Shown in pieces: positions 1-7,208 of a stretch of DNA of 19,104 nt. The stretch lies in NCBI GenBank assembly GCA_043769845.1, contig JAYVIX010000301.1, forward strand, positions 1 to 19,104, written 5' to 3'. A model generated the notes under the pieces. It was given only the letters and a program-made list of their open reading frames with translations. It was not told where the DNA came from and ran no database searches. A program made the translations under genes and the position numbers. This stretch comes from UBA9547 sp043769845. GTDB taxonomy: Bacteria; Bacteroidota; Bacteroidia; Cytophagales; UBA9547. The stretch's first letter is position 1. Each line of letters starts with the position of its first letter.

Positions 1-484
1 TATTCCCATGAGTTGAGTACACATTTACATTTTCAGGCAATTGACCTTTTTCTGAAAAATAAAACAAACCATCATTTGAAGGATTGGGATAAATTTTGAA
101 TTCAGATGTTTGAGTTTCCTCGCTTAATAGCCCAGTAGTAAAGTCGCAGTTTTCTTCTGTTTGGTAGATGAATTTTCTGGTTACTGTTGATACAGTTGAA
201 TCTGAATTTTTGAAATAGAAATTAACAATTAAGCCTTTGTCTTTGTAGTTATTTTTGATGTATTCTACAGCATCAGTGGCCCTCATCTCAAAATTTTGAT
301 CAAAAAGTTGCCTAAAAGCCAGATAAGCTGGCAACCCAGTTCCATATGGACAATTAAAATAGAACTTTCGCTGATTTGGAGGAGGTAAAACTAAAGTGTC
401 TAAACTTGTAGTGTCTATTAAATATGATTTAAACCAAAAGTACTGGAGTTTGTACGAGGTAAATTCTAGATAATCATAGCACAT
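1..484 (-). CDS. T9SS-sorted secreted protein, C-terminal part (frameshifted gene, cut by left edge)
   Basis: Reading the minus strand leftward from about 559 gives one open frame to the window edge; the first ATG in it is at 484. The frame ends in a type A T9SS sorting domain: a FKIYPNPSNDG motif followed by beta-strand-like sequence around VNVYSTHGN, which continues off the window. Such domains direct export across the outer membrane by the type IX system. The body (about 120 residues, with NCPYGTGLPAYLAF and a cysteine in EENCDF) matches no family I recognise. The frame is open 25 codons upstream of ATG 484 and carries on the sense of the signal-peptide frame at 487-651, so I read both as one gene broken at the pentanucleotide repeat at 522-536. 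Treating 484 as a genuine independent start would give a T9SS cargo without a signal peptide, which is unlikely. Confidence 0.7.
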   Translation of the reverse strand, partial: MCYDYLEFTSYKLQYFWFKSYLIDTTSLDTLVLPPPNQRKFYFNCPYGTGLPAYLAFRQLFDQNFEMRATDAVEYIKNNYKDKGLIVNFYFKNSDSTVSTVTRKFIYQTEENCDFTTGLLSEETQTSEFKIYPNPSNDGLFYFSEKGQLPENVNVYSTHGN

Positions 485-486
485 TT

Positions 487-651
487 TTACTGGATTGTAC
501 TTTTCTCTAGAGTAACTGTAGGCCTTGCCTTGCCTTGTCCGTCTGTAAGAATAACAGTATCATTAATTGACGTATTCACTATGCAGTCATTTTGAGCAAA
601 GCATAATGAGTTAAAAAGAAATAGGGCAGAGATTGTTAGTATGCTTTTCAC
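487..651 (-). CDS. Signal-peptide-bearing 5' part of the frameshifted T9SS cargo gene
   Basis: This minus-strand frame encodes a clean signal peptide, MKSILTISALFLFNSLCFAQ, if the GTG at 651 is the start. The frame is open up to an ATG at 705, but that would add 18 hydrophilic residues before the signal peptide. After the predicted cleavage site about 34 residues follow (NDCIVNTSINDTVILTDGQ...) before a TAA at 489-487. The frame is lost at a (GCCTT)x3 run. Removing one 5-base unit joins DGQGKA directly to YSYSREKYNPVKMCYDY in the frame of the downstream T9SS piece. The gene starts 64 bases after the stop of the D-Ala ligase fusion on the same strand. A 12-bp palindrome (ATGTATATACAT) sits at 694-705. 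Either a broken gene, a switchable gene or a sequencing error at the repeat. Confidence 0.6.
   Translation of the reverse strand: MKSILTISALFLFNSLCFAQNDCIVNTSINDTVILTDGQGKARPTVTLEKSTIQ
522..536. repeat. Pentanucleotide tandem repeat (GCCTT)x3 at a frameshift
   Basis: Three perfect GCCTT units (AAGGC on the coding strand), plus one extra G. They lie exactly where the signal-peptide frame and the T9SS-domain frame part company. Three units put the gene out of frame; two units (or one added base) restore it. Short repeats inside coding sequence are typical of slipped-strand switching, but three units is a short tract. Confidence 0.75.
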
Positions 652-714
652 TTTTACATTTTTTTCTTTAACGCAAATTGCAAGAAGTTTAGTATGTATA
701 TACATGTTTAAATA

Positions 715-3387
715 TTATACCCGCCCCTTCCCATACTTCAAAATCTTATCAATGAACTCATAAGGCTTGTACCCATTCAAAGCACATTGGTGGAAAATAC
801 AAGTAGCAGGCGTCATGCCCGGCAAGGAATTGATTTCGATGATGGTGGTTTCTGCACGGTCGTTTTCGTAGATGTGTACAAAGGCATCGATACGGCAATA
901 GCCTTCCACGTTTAGCACTTCTGCTGTTTTTTGTAAAGCGGCTTTTACTTGGTCGCTGATCTTTTGGCGACTCGTTTTGTCTTTGGCGTAGCGTGCAGGG
1001 GTGATGTTCTGCCCTTCGCCCGCCAAGAATTTTTCTTCCAACGAAAGAATACCGCCCGAAGCCAAGGTTTCCGAAGCTTCGAACATTTCGTAGATGCGCT
1101 CGCCATTCGCGCCACGTTTGGTGAGCAAACCACCTGTCACTTCCAAGAAATGTTTCGCATCGCCTTTTTCGATCAAGGTTTCTACTAAAAAGCCCTGTTT
1201 CTGAGGGAATTCTTCATTGTGTTTCAAAGCCATTACATCCGCCCATTTCACAGGTTTTTCTTCTTGTGTGCGGAAAATGAGTTGGCAGAACGCTTCTAAT
1301 TCTTTCCTGTTTTTTAACTTTTTCACAGCCGAACTACAACCGTCATCGGCTGGTTTGGCAATGAAAGGGTAGGGGAACGTCTCTTCTAATTGTGTGTAGA
1401 ACGCTTCTTCGTTTGCTTCCCAATCAGATTTCATTGCCATGCAATGGCGCGCTACTTTGATGCCGTTTTTGGCCAACAACTCGTTGGTTTCGTATTTGTT
1501 GATCGTGATTTGCGAACTGGCAATTCCCGAACCGTTATAAGTCAATCCTACTTTTTCCAGTTCGGCTTGCAAAGCCCCATCTTCTCCCGGGCGACCGTGC
1601 AAGGCGATGAATACTTCGTCAGCTTTGGCAGCTAATTGTTTGAAATCCAGTTTTTCAGGAACAAAAGTCGCGTTGGCTACATACTTGCCTGTGATACTTT
1701 TGGCTTCGGTTATGATTTTCTTCAGAATCGGATGTTTCTCGCCTTTCAATGCTGCTAGAATATTTTCCTTGATGTCGTCCGCATTGTCTTTCAACATGAT
1801 GTTGATCGGCATTTCGTACATCTCGATATTTTCAGACGAACCCGTCAAGAAAACAGGAAAAGCTTGGTATTTGGTAGAAGAAGAAAGTTTCTCGAAAATG
1901 TTTCTTCCGCTTTCTACTGAAATATGGCGTTCGGACGAATAGCCGCCCATTACCACAGCCACTCGCACTTTTTCGGTGATAGCGCTACGGTGATGTTCTA
2001 TTTTGTGATCTAATGTTTCTAGCGTTTGGCTCAATACATAGCTGTTTTTTCCCGAGCGAATTCGTTCTGACAAAGAAGTACGAATCAGATACGTCAAGAA
2101 TTGCGAAGGATTAAGTCCGATTTCAGCCGCTTGGTGGAAGAAAAACGAACTCGGCATCATGCCGGAAGTCGTGTTAGGGTCGTTCAGGAATATTTCGCCC
2201 GTTTCGGTAATGAAACCGTCAATACGTGCGTACACATTGAAAACCAGTTCTTTGTAAAGCTGACAGCACGAAGTCCTAATTTTTTCGATTTCCGTTTCTG
2301 GCAGGTTGATAGGCGTAACTTTGCGAATCATGCCTGGCAAATACTTCGAACGATAGTCGAACATTTCACTCGTTTTCACAATCTCAGTAGGCGGAAGTGC
2401 AATCGGCTGTCCATTTTCGTCCTGAATCACGATGCACGAAAATTCTTTGCCAGAAAGTTTTGTCTCGATCAAGACTTCGTATTCGCCATTTGGGTTTTCA
2501 AGAAGAACGTCATCCGAAGAAGTCGAAAATTCTTTTTCCAATAAGGTGAATAATTCTTCAGGATGCGTCAGTTTCTCCCCTTTGAAAAAGACTGGTAAAC
2601 CGATGCCTGTTTTGATGTCCGTTAGTTCGCGAATCCACAAAATCTTTTTGTCTCCGTCATAGCTTTTCCATTGTTTGGCCGTGACACGTTCTATAAAGAA
2701 GCTCTTTAGCATCGCTTCTTCCAATTTCTCGACCGTTGGCTGGCTCAAAACGGTGATGCCAATAGACGAACCTTGATTGGGAGCTTTCACTACAAATTGC
2801 GCTCCGACTTTTGCCTGAATATCAGCCAATATTTTACTTTTATCCGAAGCTGAAAACCATTCTTTACGATTCAGCACCAGACTTTTGTACGTGTTATTGT
2901 TCGAAGAAATAAATTGTTTTTGAGCCGATTTGCTGATACCAATGCTGGAAGGCAAAATGCCAGAACCTGAATACGGAATGTTATTCCATTCCAACAAACC
3001 TTGGATAGTGCCATCTTCGCCAAACGGACCGTGAAGTGCCAGAAACGCAAAATCGAAATACTTTTTGAACTCGTGTGGAAAAATGCGTTTGCCGACAAGC
3101 GAGATAATCTCGTTTAGTTTCTCGTCCGAAAGCTCTCCCAACGATTCAATATAGACTTGAAAACCGTGTGGAGAATCGGGTAAGGTGGAAACAGGTGGAT
3201 AAAAATCGCGAATCGTGCCTTTGTACACATATTGCCAGTCGAGCAAAATGAAATTGCCCAAACTATCTATAAAGACAGGAACAGGTTCAAACAGGTTTTT
3301 GTCGAGGTTGTCATACACCGTGCGTCCGCCAGCAAACGAGATTTCACGCTCGCGCGAAGCACCACCAAATAAGATTCCGATTTTCAT
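715..3387 (-). CDS. Tandem double-domain D-alanine--D-alanine ligase (Ddl-Ddl fusion)
   Basis: The 890-residue protein contains two complete ATP-grasp ligase units, roughly residues 1-450 and 470-890; ordinary Ddl has about 300-370. Ddl joins two D-alanines for peptidoglycan precursors in the cytoplasm. Unit 1 shows GGASREREIS (catalytic-type Glu13), LHGPFGEDGTIQ, KAPNQGSSIGI (ATP-binding serine loop), FDYRSKYLPG (omega-loop tyrosine), ARIDGF, and LNDPNTTSG, where the metal-ligand Glu is Asp403. Unit 2 shows GGYSSERHIS (Glu486), LHGRPGEDGALQ, KPADDGCSSAVKK (degenerate loop), no YDYxxKY tyrosine (LSLEEKFLAG instead), CRIDAF and the canonical IIEINSLPGMTP (Glu851). The two active sites have therefore diverged differently. 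I chose the ATG at 3387 (MKIGILFGGA) because the family starts directly with this strand; an in-frame start at 3408 adds seven unrelated residues. Ligase family is certain; the exact substrate of each half is inference. Confidence 0.9.
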   Translation of the reverse strand: MKIGILFGGASREREISFAGGRTVYDNLDKNLFEPVPVFIDSLGNFILLDWQYVYKGTIRDFYPPVSTLPDSPHGFQVYIESLGELSDEKLNEIISLVGKRIFPHEFKKYFDFAFLALHGPFGEDGTIQGLLEWNNIPYSGSGILPSSIGISKSAQKQFISSNNNTYKSLVLNRKEWFSASDKSKILADIQAKVGAQFVVKAPNQGSSIGITVLSQPTVEKLEEAMLKSFFIERVTAKQWKSYDGDKKILWIRELTDIKTGIGLPVFFKGEKLTHPEELFTLLEKEFSTSSDDVLLENPNGEYEVLIETKLSGKEFSCIVIQDENGQPIALPPTEIVKTSEMFDYRSKYLPGMIRKVTPINLPETEIEKIRTSCCQLYKELVFNVYARIDGFITETGEIFLNDPNTTSGMMPSSFFFHQAAEIGLNPSQFLTYLIRTSLSERIRSGKNSYVLSQTLETLDHKIEHHRSAITEKVRVAVVMGGYSSERHISVESGRNIFEKLSSSTKYQAFPVFLTGSSENIEMYEMPINIMLKDNADDIKENILAALKGEKHPILKKIITEAKSITGKYVANATFVPEKLDFKQLAAKADEVFIALHGRPGEDGALQAELEKVGLTYNGSGIASSQITINKYETNELLAKNGIKVARHCMAMKSDWEANEEAFYTQLEETFPYPFIAKPADDGCSSAVKKLKNRKELEAFCQLIFRTQEEKPVKWADVMALKHNEEFPQKQGFLVETLIEKGDAKHFLEVTGGLLTKRGANGERIYEMFEASETLASGGILSLEEKFLAGEGQNITPARYAKDKTSRQKISDQVKAALQKTAEVLNVEGYCRIDAFVHIYENDRAETTIIEINSLPGMTPATCIFHQCALNGYKPYEFIDKILKYGKGRV

Positions 3388-3405
3388 TCTGATACAATAA
3401 TTAAA

Positions 3406-3413
3406 CAAAGTTA
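3406..3413 (-). promoter_or_regulatory. Candidate -7 element for the double ligase gene
   Basis: The minus strand reads TAACTTTG, a full match to the Bacteroidota -7 consensus TAnnTTTG, about 19 bases upstream of the chosen ATG at 3387. No TTG element lies at the usual 17-23 base spacing, so this rests on the -7 match alone. Confidence 0.4.
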
Positions 3414-3450
3414 AACGGATTTGGTATTTAGTCTTTTATGATACTTATTT

Positions 3451-3537
3451 TGTTGTTTATATAAATCTATTTCGTCTTAAAGTGTTGTTTGTAAAAAACA
3501 TTTTGTTAAAATATATGTTGTTTATAAACAACACTTT
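3451..3537. repeat. TGTTGTTT repeat array with inverted repeat and 16-bp palindrome
   Basis: Three direct copies of a TGTTGTTT-(A/G)-T-(AT)-AAA word begin at 3451, 3483 and 3516, spaced 32 and 33 bases, close to three helical turns. The third copy is part of a perfect 16-bp palindrome, GTTGTTTATAAACAAC (3517-3532). In addition 3479-3495 pairs with 3521-3537 (16 of 17 positions, one of them excepted by a G-T wobble). The array lies between the divergent ligase and ATPase genes and covers the predicted -33 element of the ATPase promoter, so it looks like an operator. Confidence 0.6.
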
Positions 3538-3547
3538 TGTAAATTTG
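3517..3547 (+). promoter_or_regulatory. Bacteroidota-type promoter of the AAA+DUF4143 ATPase gene
   Basis: TTG at 3518-3520, a 19-base spacer, then TAAATTTG at 3540-3547 matches the -33/-7 consensus (TTG-N17-23-TAnnTTTG). Transcription would begin near 3553, only about a dozen bases before the ATG at 3567. The -33 element lies inside the 16-bp palindrome, so a protein bound there would compete with RNA polymerase. Confidence 0.6.
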
Positions 3548-3566
3548 TATACTGATTATCAATACA

Positions 3567-4790
3567 ATGTTGTCAAAGGAAGCCAGAGAAAATATTTTCA
3601 GAGAAATTTACAGTCGCTTTCTGGGCAAGATGGCGAATGTGAAGCTGAATTTCGAGCGAGAAACCGTAACGGCTGTCGATTGGAACGACCGTATGGTGTG
3701 TATTCGTGGGCCGAGAGGTTGTGGAAAAACGACTTTTGTGTTGCAATACATAAAGAAGAATTTCAAGCTGGACGGTTCAGTGTTGTACGTTAGTTTGGAC
3801 GATCTTTATTTCTCTACCCATTCGCTTCTCGCTTTTGCGGAGGATTTTGTCAGTTTTGGTGGCACGCATTTGTTTTTGGACGAGATTCATAAATATGCCA
3901 ACTGGTCTATCGAACTAAAAAACATCTATGATTCTTGTTCCGAATTGAAAGTGGTGTTGACGGGTTCTTCCATCTTGGAAATCAACAAAGGCAAGGCCGA
4001 TCTCAGCCGCAGAGTCGTGACTTACGACATGGCTGGCCTCTCGTTTCGTGAGTTTCTGAAATTGGAAGCTGGATTGAAATTGGAAGTCTTTTCGTTGGAA
4101 GATATTCTGACTAGGCATTTGGAAATAAGTATGATGGTGACTGAAAAATGTAAGCCATTGCCGCTGTTTCACAACTACTTGACTTATGGTTATTATCCTT
4201 ATTTCTTGGAGAACAAAAATACGTACCCGATCAAACTGGGAAATACTGCCAATTTGATTTTGGAAACTGATTTGCCAGCCTTATACCCAATAGAATACGG
4301 AAACATCATCAAACTCAAGAAACTGTTGGGCTTATTGTCTTCAATCGGTCCATACAAACCTGACATCAACAAGCTAAGCGGACAAGTAGAAGTGTCGCGG
4401 AATACCTTGTTACATTTCTTGATGTATTTGAAAGAAGCCTGTTTGTTGAATCTGCTAAAAGATGCCGACAAAGGCGAAAGCATCCTCACCAAGCCCGAGA
4501 AAGTATATTTACACAATACCAATTTGGCCTACGCTTTCGGAGCTAACACGGCAGATACAGGCATGATGCGAGAAGTGTTTTTCTTGAATCAAGTGAGTGC
4601 CAAATATCCAGTTCATCACACTAAAGTGGGCGATTTCAAAGTAGCAGGAAAGTATTTGTTTGAAGTAGGAGGGAAGGGTAAAACCTTCGATCAAATAAAG
4701 GGCTTGCCTGATAGTTATATTGCTGCTGGCGAAATAGAACATGGTTTCGGGAGTAAGATTCCGTTGTGGATGTTTGGGCTGCTGTATTAG
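3567..4790 (+). CDS. AAA (AAA_14) ATPase with C-terminal DUF4143 domain
   Basis: A 407-residue P-loop ATPase of the AAA_14/DUF4143 family, at the usual family length. Visible motifs: Walker A GPRGCGKTT (Lys54), Walker B HLFLDEIHK (Asp105-Glu106), sensor-1 stretch VVLTGSSILEI (about 129-139), and the family hallmark RRVVTYDMAGLSFREFL (about 149-165). A winged-helix-like middle (NKLSGQVEVSRNTLLHFLMYL) leads to the DUF4143 end with FEVGGKGK, resembling the E-x-K part of PD-(D/E)XK nuclease folds. No signal peptide or membrane segment is seen, so it is probably cytosolic. These ATPases are common, multi-copy and often sporadic in Bacteroidota; their biochemical role is not established. The gene stands alone, with its own promoter and a likely hairpin terminator at 4806-4833. 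A longer-looking frame starting at 3482 is out of phase and not coding. Confidence 0.9.
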   Translation: MLSKEARENIFREIYSRFLGKMANVKLNFERETVTAVDWNDRMVCIRGPRGCGKTTFVLQYIKKNFKLDGSVLYVSLDDLYFSTHSLLAFAEDFVSFGGTHLFLDEIHKYANWSIELKNIYDSCSELKVVLTGSSILEINKGKADLSRRVVTYDMAGLSFREFLKLEAGLKLEVFSLEDILTRHLEISMMVTEKCKPLPLFHNYLTYGYYPYFLENKNTYPIKLGNTANLILETDLPALYPIEYGNIIKLKKLLGLLSSIGPYKPDINKLSGQVEVSRNTLLHFLMYLKEACLLNLLKDADKGESILTKPEKVYLHNTNLAYAFGANTADTGMMREVFFLNQVSAKYPVHHTKVGDFKVAGKYLFEVGGKGKTFDQIKGLPDSYIAAGEIEHGFGSKIPLWMFGLLY

Positions 4791-4805
4791 CCTAGAAATG
4801 CTTGG

Positions 4806-4833
4806 ATCTGACAGATTTAAAAAACTGTCAGAT
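4806..4833. terminator. Hairpin downstream of the ATPase gene (possible terminator or intergenic repeat)
   Basis: A perfect 9-bp stem, ATCTGACAG (4806-4814) with CTGTCAGAT (4825-4833), closes a 10-base loop ATTTAAAAAA. It begins 16 bases after the ATPase stop. There is no long T-run after the stem, so termination is plausible but not certain. CTGACAG...CTGTCAG hairpins occur as dispersed intergenic elements in this group, which is an alternative reading. Confidence 0.5.
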
Positions 4834-4840
4834 TTGAAAA

Positions 4841-4915
4841 TCAAGGTGTTACTGCTTCAGAATCCACTGGCACCGCAATAGAATCCACCACGTCTTTAAC
4901 TTCGCAGGGTGTCAT
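4841..4915 (-). pseudogene. Remnant: extreme 3' end of a second class A PBP gene
   Basis: The minus strand encodes a 24-residue tail, MTPCEVKDVVDSIAVPVDSE..., ending in TGA. It aligns with the last 25 residues of the intact PBP1A at 10252-12591 (...CRTRIKAVVDSNAVSVDSA...): the cysteine, the VVDS and AV.VDS blocks and the final proline correspond. The DNA also aligns over about 60 bases (shared blocks such as agaatccactg and gaatccaccacg). Homology stops near 4907 and an in-frame stop follows at 4930-4928, so everything upstream of the tail is missing. It is a relic of a duplicated or rearranged PBP gene and not a functional gene. Confidence 0.7.
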
Positions 4916-4935
4916 GTACATATTTTTTCATTTAT

Positions 4936-5193
4936 ATGGTCATTAAAAATTCAAAAAACGCTCTTTCAGAAATGCTTATTTGTTTGCAAAAAGAAGGAAT
5001 TGGTTCAATTTTAGTTGAAGGAGGAACATCGCTTTTGAATCGTTTTATCGAAGCCAATTTGTGGGACGAAGCTCGAGTCTGTACTTCGGCTATGACTTTA
5101 GGAAAAGGAATAAAAGCTCCAGCTTTTGGCGGAAATTTGGAACAAGTATTTATAATGCAAGCGGATAAATGGACGATTTATTTAGCAGTATAA
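4936..5193 (+). pseudogene. ribD: Truncated ribD: C-terminal fragment of riboflavin reductase domain
   Basis: About 85 residues from the ATG at 4936 (frame open from 4909) match the end of the RibD reductase domain: LVEGGTSLLNRFIEANLWDE followed by ARVCTSAMTLGKGIKAP. Full RibD (deaminase plus reductase, riboflavin synthesis) has about 340-360 residues; the deaminase and most of the reductase with its NADPH site are absent. The fragment begins right where the PBP-tail remnant on the other strand ends, so a deletion or recombination junction lies at about 4905-4940. Its 3' end overlaps the convergent histidine kinase stop by 16 bases. It is almost certainly nonfunctional; a complete ribD should exist elsewhere if the organism makes riboflavin. 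Confidence 0.8.
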
Positions 5194-7043
5194 AAAACAA
5201 TCTTTTGCAGTAGCTCTTCTGGTGAAAATGGTTTTGAGATTAGATCATTAAATCCATTATTCAATGCTTTTTCTCTTACATCCGATAGGGCATCAGCAGT
5301 AAGAGCCAGAATTGGTATTTTTTGGTACTTTATATCCGAAAGGGTTCTGATTTTTTCAGTTGCTTCAAAGCCATCAATTCCAGGCATATGCAAGTCCATT
5401 AATACGATATCATATTCATTTGATGAAATTTTTTCTATGGCTTCGTGGCCATTATAGGCAACATCTGCTTCAACTCCCCATCTGTTTAAGAACTTATTAA
5501 TAATCATGACATTAAATAGGTTATCTTCTACTAATAAAATCCGAAGCCCTTTAAGTGCAGATTGTTCATTCTGGATTGCCACTTGTTTATCATTGATTGT
5601 TTTATTCTTGGTGTCTATTTTTAATATAATACCAAATGAAAAAGTAGAACCAATGCCCATCTTACTACTTACTCTTATCTCGCCTCCCATGATCTCGACA
5701 AGTCTTTTGGTGATAGCAAGCCCGAGACCAGAGCCTCCGTATTTGCGTGTAGTATCTAAACTAGCCTGTACAAACGGTTCAAAGATGACTTCTAATTTAT
5801 CTTCATTAATTCCGATTCCAGAATCAGTTACAGAGAAAAGGATTTCTACTTGATCGTTTTTAACTCGTTTTATTTCAGTCTTTATTGTTATTTCTCCATT
5901 CTCAGTATATTTTATAGCATTATTGATTAAGTTGTTTAAAACTTGGCTCAATCTTGTAGGGTCACAATAAATATTCTCTGGTAAATCACCTTCGAACAAA
6001 AAATAAAGATTATTTCTTCGTTCTTGTGCTTTAAAATGATGTAGACTTTTAATTTTATTCAGAAAGTCTTGTAAATCAATCGAGAGAAACTCTAAATCGA
6101 TTTTGCCAGAATCAATCTTGTCAAAATCGAGAATATTACTAATCAAAGACAATAGATTATCATTCGAGAATTTCAGAATATTCAGATGCTCTAGTTGGTC
6201 GGGTCTGGGATTGTCATAGATTAGCAAATTGGTTATTCCTACTATCGAATTAAGTGGCGTCCTGAGTTCATGACTCATAACTGATAAAAAATCGGATTTT
6301 GCTTTTGCTGCATTTTCAGCCTTCTTTCTCTCCGCATTTTCTATCAAAACTCCAAGTTGATAGGTGTTCTTTTGTTGACTAACAAAAGGCGTTTTCAAAC
6401 AAAACATTGTCATTTCTTCGCCATTATCTTTTAAATGTTTGAATTGTGGTATTTCAATTTCTTCATTATTTGACAACACCTTTAAATCATCCGAAATTGC
6501 TTGCGTGCTTTCATCGTTCGGAAATATTTCTTCGTGTGTTTTATAAAGAATTTTTTTTATATTTCTTTCAAAATGAACACAAAAAGGGCGGTTTACATAA
6601 ATATATTGACGAAGATTATTTTTTATAAATACAGGTTGTGTGATGGAATCTAATAGCTTTTTGAATGCTTTTTTTTCTATATAGAAATCATTTTCAAACA
6701 CTTGATCTTTCTCAATTTTAAATAGAAAGGTGTTGGAGGATTCACTAAGCTTAAGCGAGATTGATCTGATATAGATAAATGTATCATGGGTCACTTTTGC
6801 TTTTAGAATTTCTAAATCAGGTTCAGTCGTTAATTTCTTTTTGGAATCGAATAAAAACTTAAAACCAATGATGATATCAAAGACATTGATACATTCCGAT
6901 GTATCGGCAGATTCATTGAAAAAATAGTGAGTAAATAATTCATTGCAGGACATTACATTGCCACAACTGTCGAAAATAACAATTCCTAGTTCGTGCTCGC
7001 TGTATATATCAACAGTTTCTTTTTGAGTTATTTTTTTATACAT
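5178..7043 (-). CDS. Soluble hybrid sensor histidine kinase/response regulator with two PAS-like domains
   Basis: This 621-residue protein has no signal peptide or membrane segment, so it should sense from the cytosol. Two PAS-like regions (about 15-115 and 125-235; the second has the more typical QPVFIKNNLRQYIYVNRPF start) precede a short helix, RKKAENAAKAKSDFL, and HisKA with phospho-acceptor His258 (SVMSHELRTPLNS). The ATPase domain shows the N box NNLINNAIKYTENG, G1 DSGIGI and G2 GGSGLGLAI. A receiver domain (about 500-621) has VEDN, phospho-acceptor Asp550 in LMDLHMPG, LTADA and the lysine in SKPF. The start at 7043 is the only one placing the first PAS region in frame. The gene is divergent from the siaABC-like operon, with a 165-bp shared intergenic region, so a regulatory link is plausible but unproven. 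Output is unknown, as the protein ends with its receiver. Confidence 0.92.
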   Translation of the reverse strand: MYKKITQKETVDIYSEHELGIVIFDSCGNVMSCNELFTHYFFNESADTSECINVFDIIIGFKFLFDSKKKLTTEPDLEILKAKVTHDTFIYIRSISLKLSESSNTFLFKIEKDQVFENDFYIEKKAFKKLLDSITQPVFIKNNLRQYIYVNRPFCVHFERNIKKILYKTHEEIFPNDESTQAISDDLKVLSNNEEIEIPQFKHLKDNGEEMTMFCLKTPFVSQQKNTYQLGVLIENAERKKAENAAKAKSDFLSVMSHELRTPLNSIVGITNLLIYDNPRPDQLEHLNILKFSNDNLLSLISNILDFDKIDSGKIDLEFLSIDLQDFLNKIKSLHHFKAQERRNNLYFLFEGDLPENIYCDPTRLSQVLNNLINNAIKYTENGEITIKTEIKRVKNDQVEILFSVTDSGIGINEDKLEVIFEPFVQASLDTTRKYGGSGLGLAITKRLVEIMGGEIRVSSKMGIGSTFSFGIILKIDTKNKTINDKQVAIQNEQSALKGLRILLVEDNLFNVMIINKFLNRWGVEADVAYNGHEAIEKISSNEYDIVLMDLHMPGIDGFEATEKIRTLSDIKYQKIPILALTADALSDVREKALNNGFNDLISKPFSPEELLQKIVFYTAK

Positions 7044-7105
7044 TATTCTTCAATTCTTGATATTTCTACGGACGTACACTTACTTTAGTTGAAGAATAAC
7101 TAAAG
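7043..7105. promoter_or_regulatory. Inverted repeats in the divergent HK/siaA-like control region
   Basis: Two nested symmetries are visible. TTATTCTTCAA (7043-7053, touching the kinase start codon) is the exact reverse complement of TTGAAGAATAA (7089-7099), 11 bp with 35 bases between. CTTTAGTT (7083-7090) and AACTAAAG (7098-7105) form a perfect 8-bp interrupted palindrome around the right copy. Either could be a regulator site governing both directions. I found no full TAnnTTTG promoter here; the nearest is TACTTTCG at 7177-7184. Confidence 0.4.
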
Positions 7106-7208
7106 AATATTGCTATTTTTTAATTTACTTTAAATTCTGATTTTTATACTCTATACAAGAATGTATCTATTTTTTATACTTTCGAAATGATTCAATTTTA
7201 AATGCCTG

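Noticed and set aside
2101..2544. Long plus-strand open frame opposite the double ligase gene
   Set aside because: It lies wholly antisense to a strongly conserved coding region, is rich in Arg/Phe/His in a shadow-like way and shows no recognisable motif.
3482..3793. Frame beginning upstream of the ATPase gene in another phase
   Set aside because: It runs out of phase over the Walker A region, and its start lies within the operator-like repeats; the ATG at 3567 encodes the conserved family.
4509..4844. 111-codon minus-strand frame over the ATPase 3' end and the hairpin
   Set aside because: Mostly antisense to the DUF4143 domain, with no family resemblance. The PBP-tail remnant next to it is in another frame and is supported by homology.
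4936..5193. Intact small dihydrofolate-reductase-like enzyme
   Set aside because: Only the last quarter of the RibD reductase domain is present; the cofactor-binding part is missing, so no activity is expected.
7177..7184. TACTTTCG as the promoter -7 element of the siaA-like operon
   Set aside because: One mismatch to TAnnTTTG, and no TTG 17-23 bases upstream; too weak to list as a promoter.
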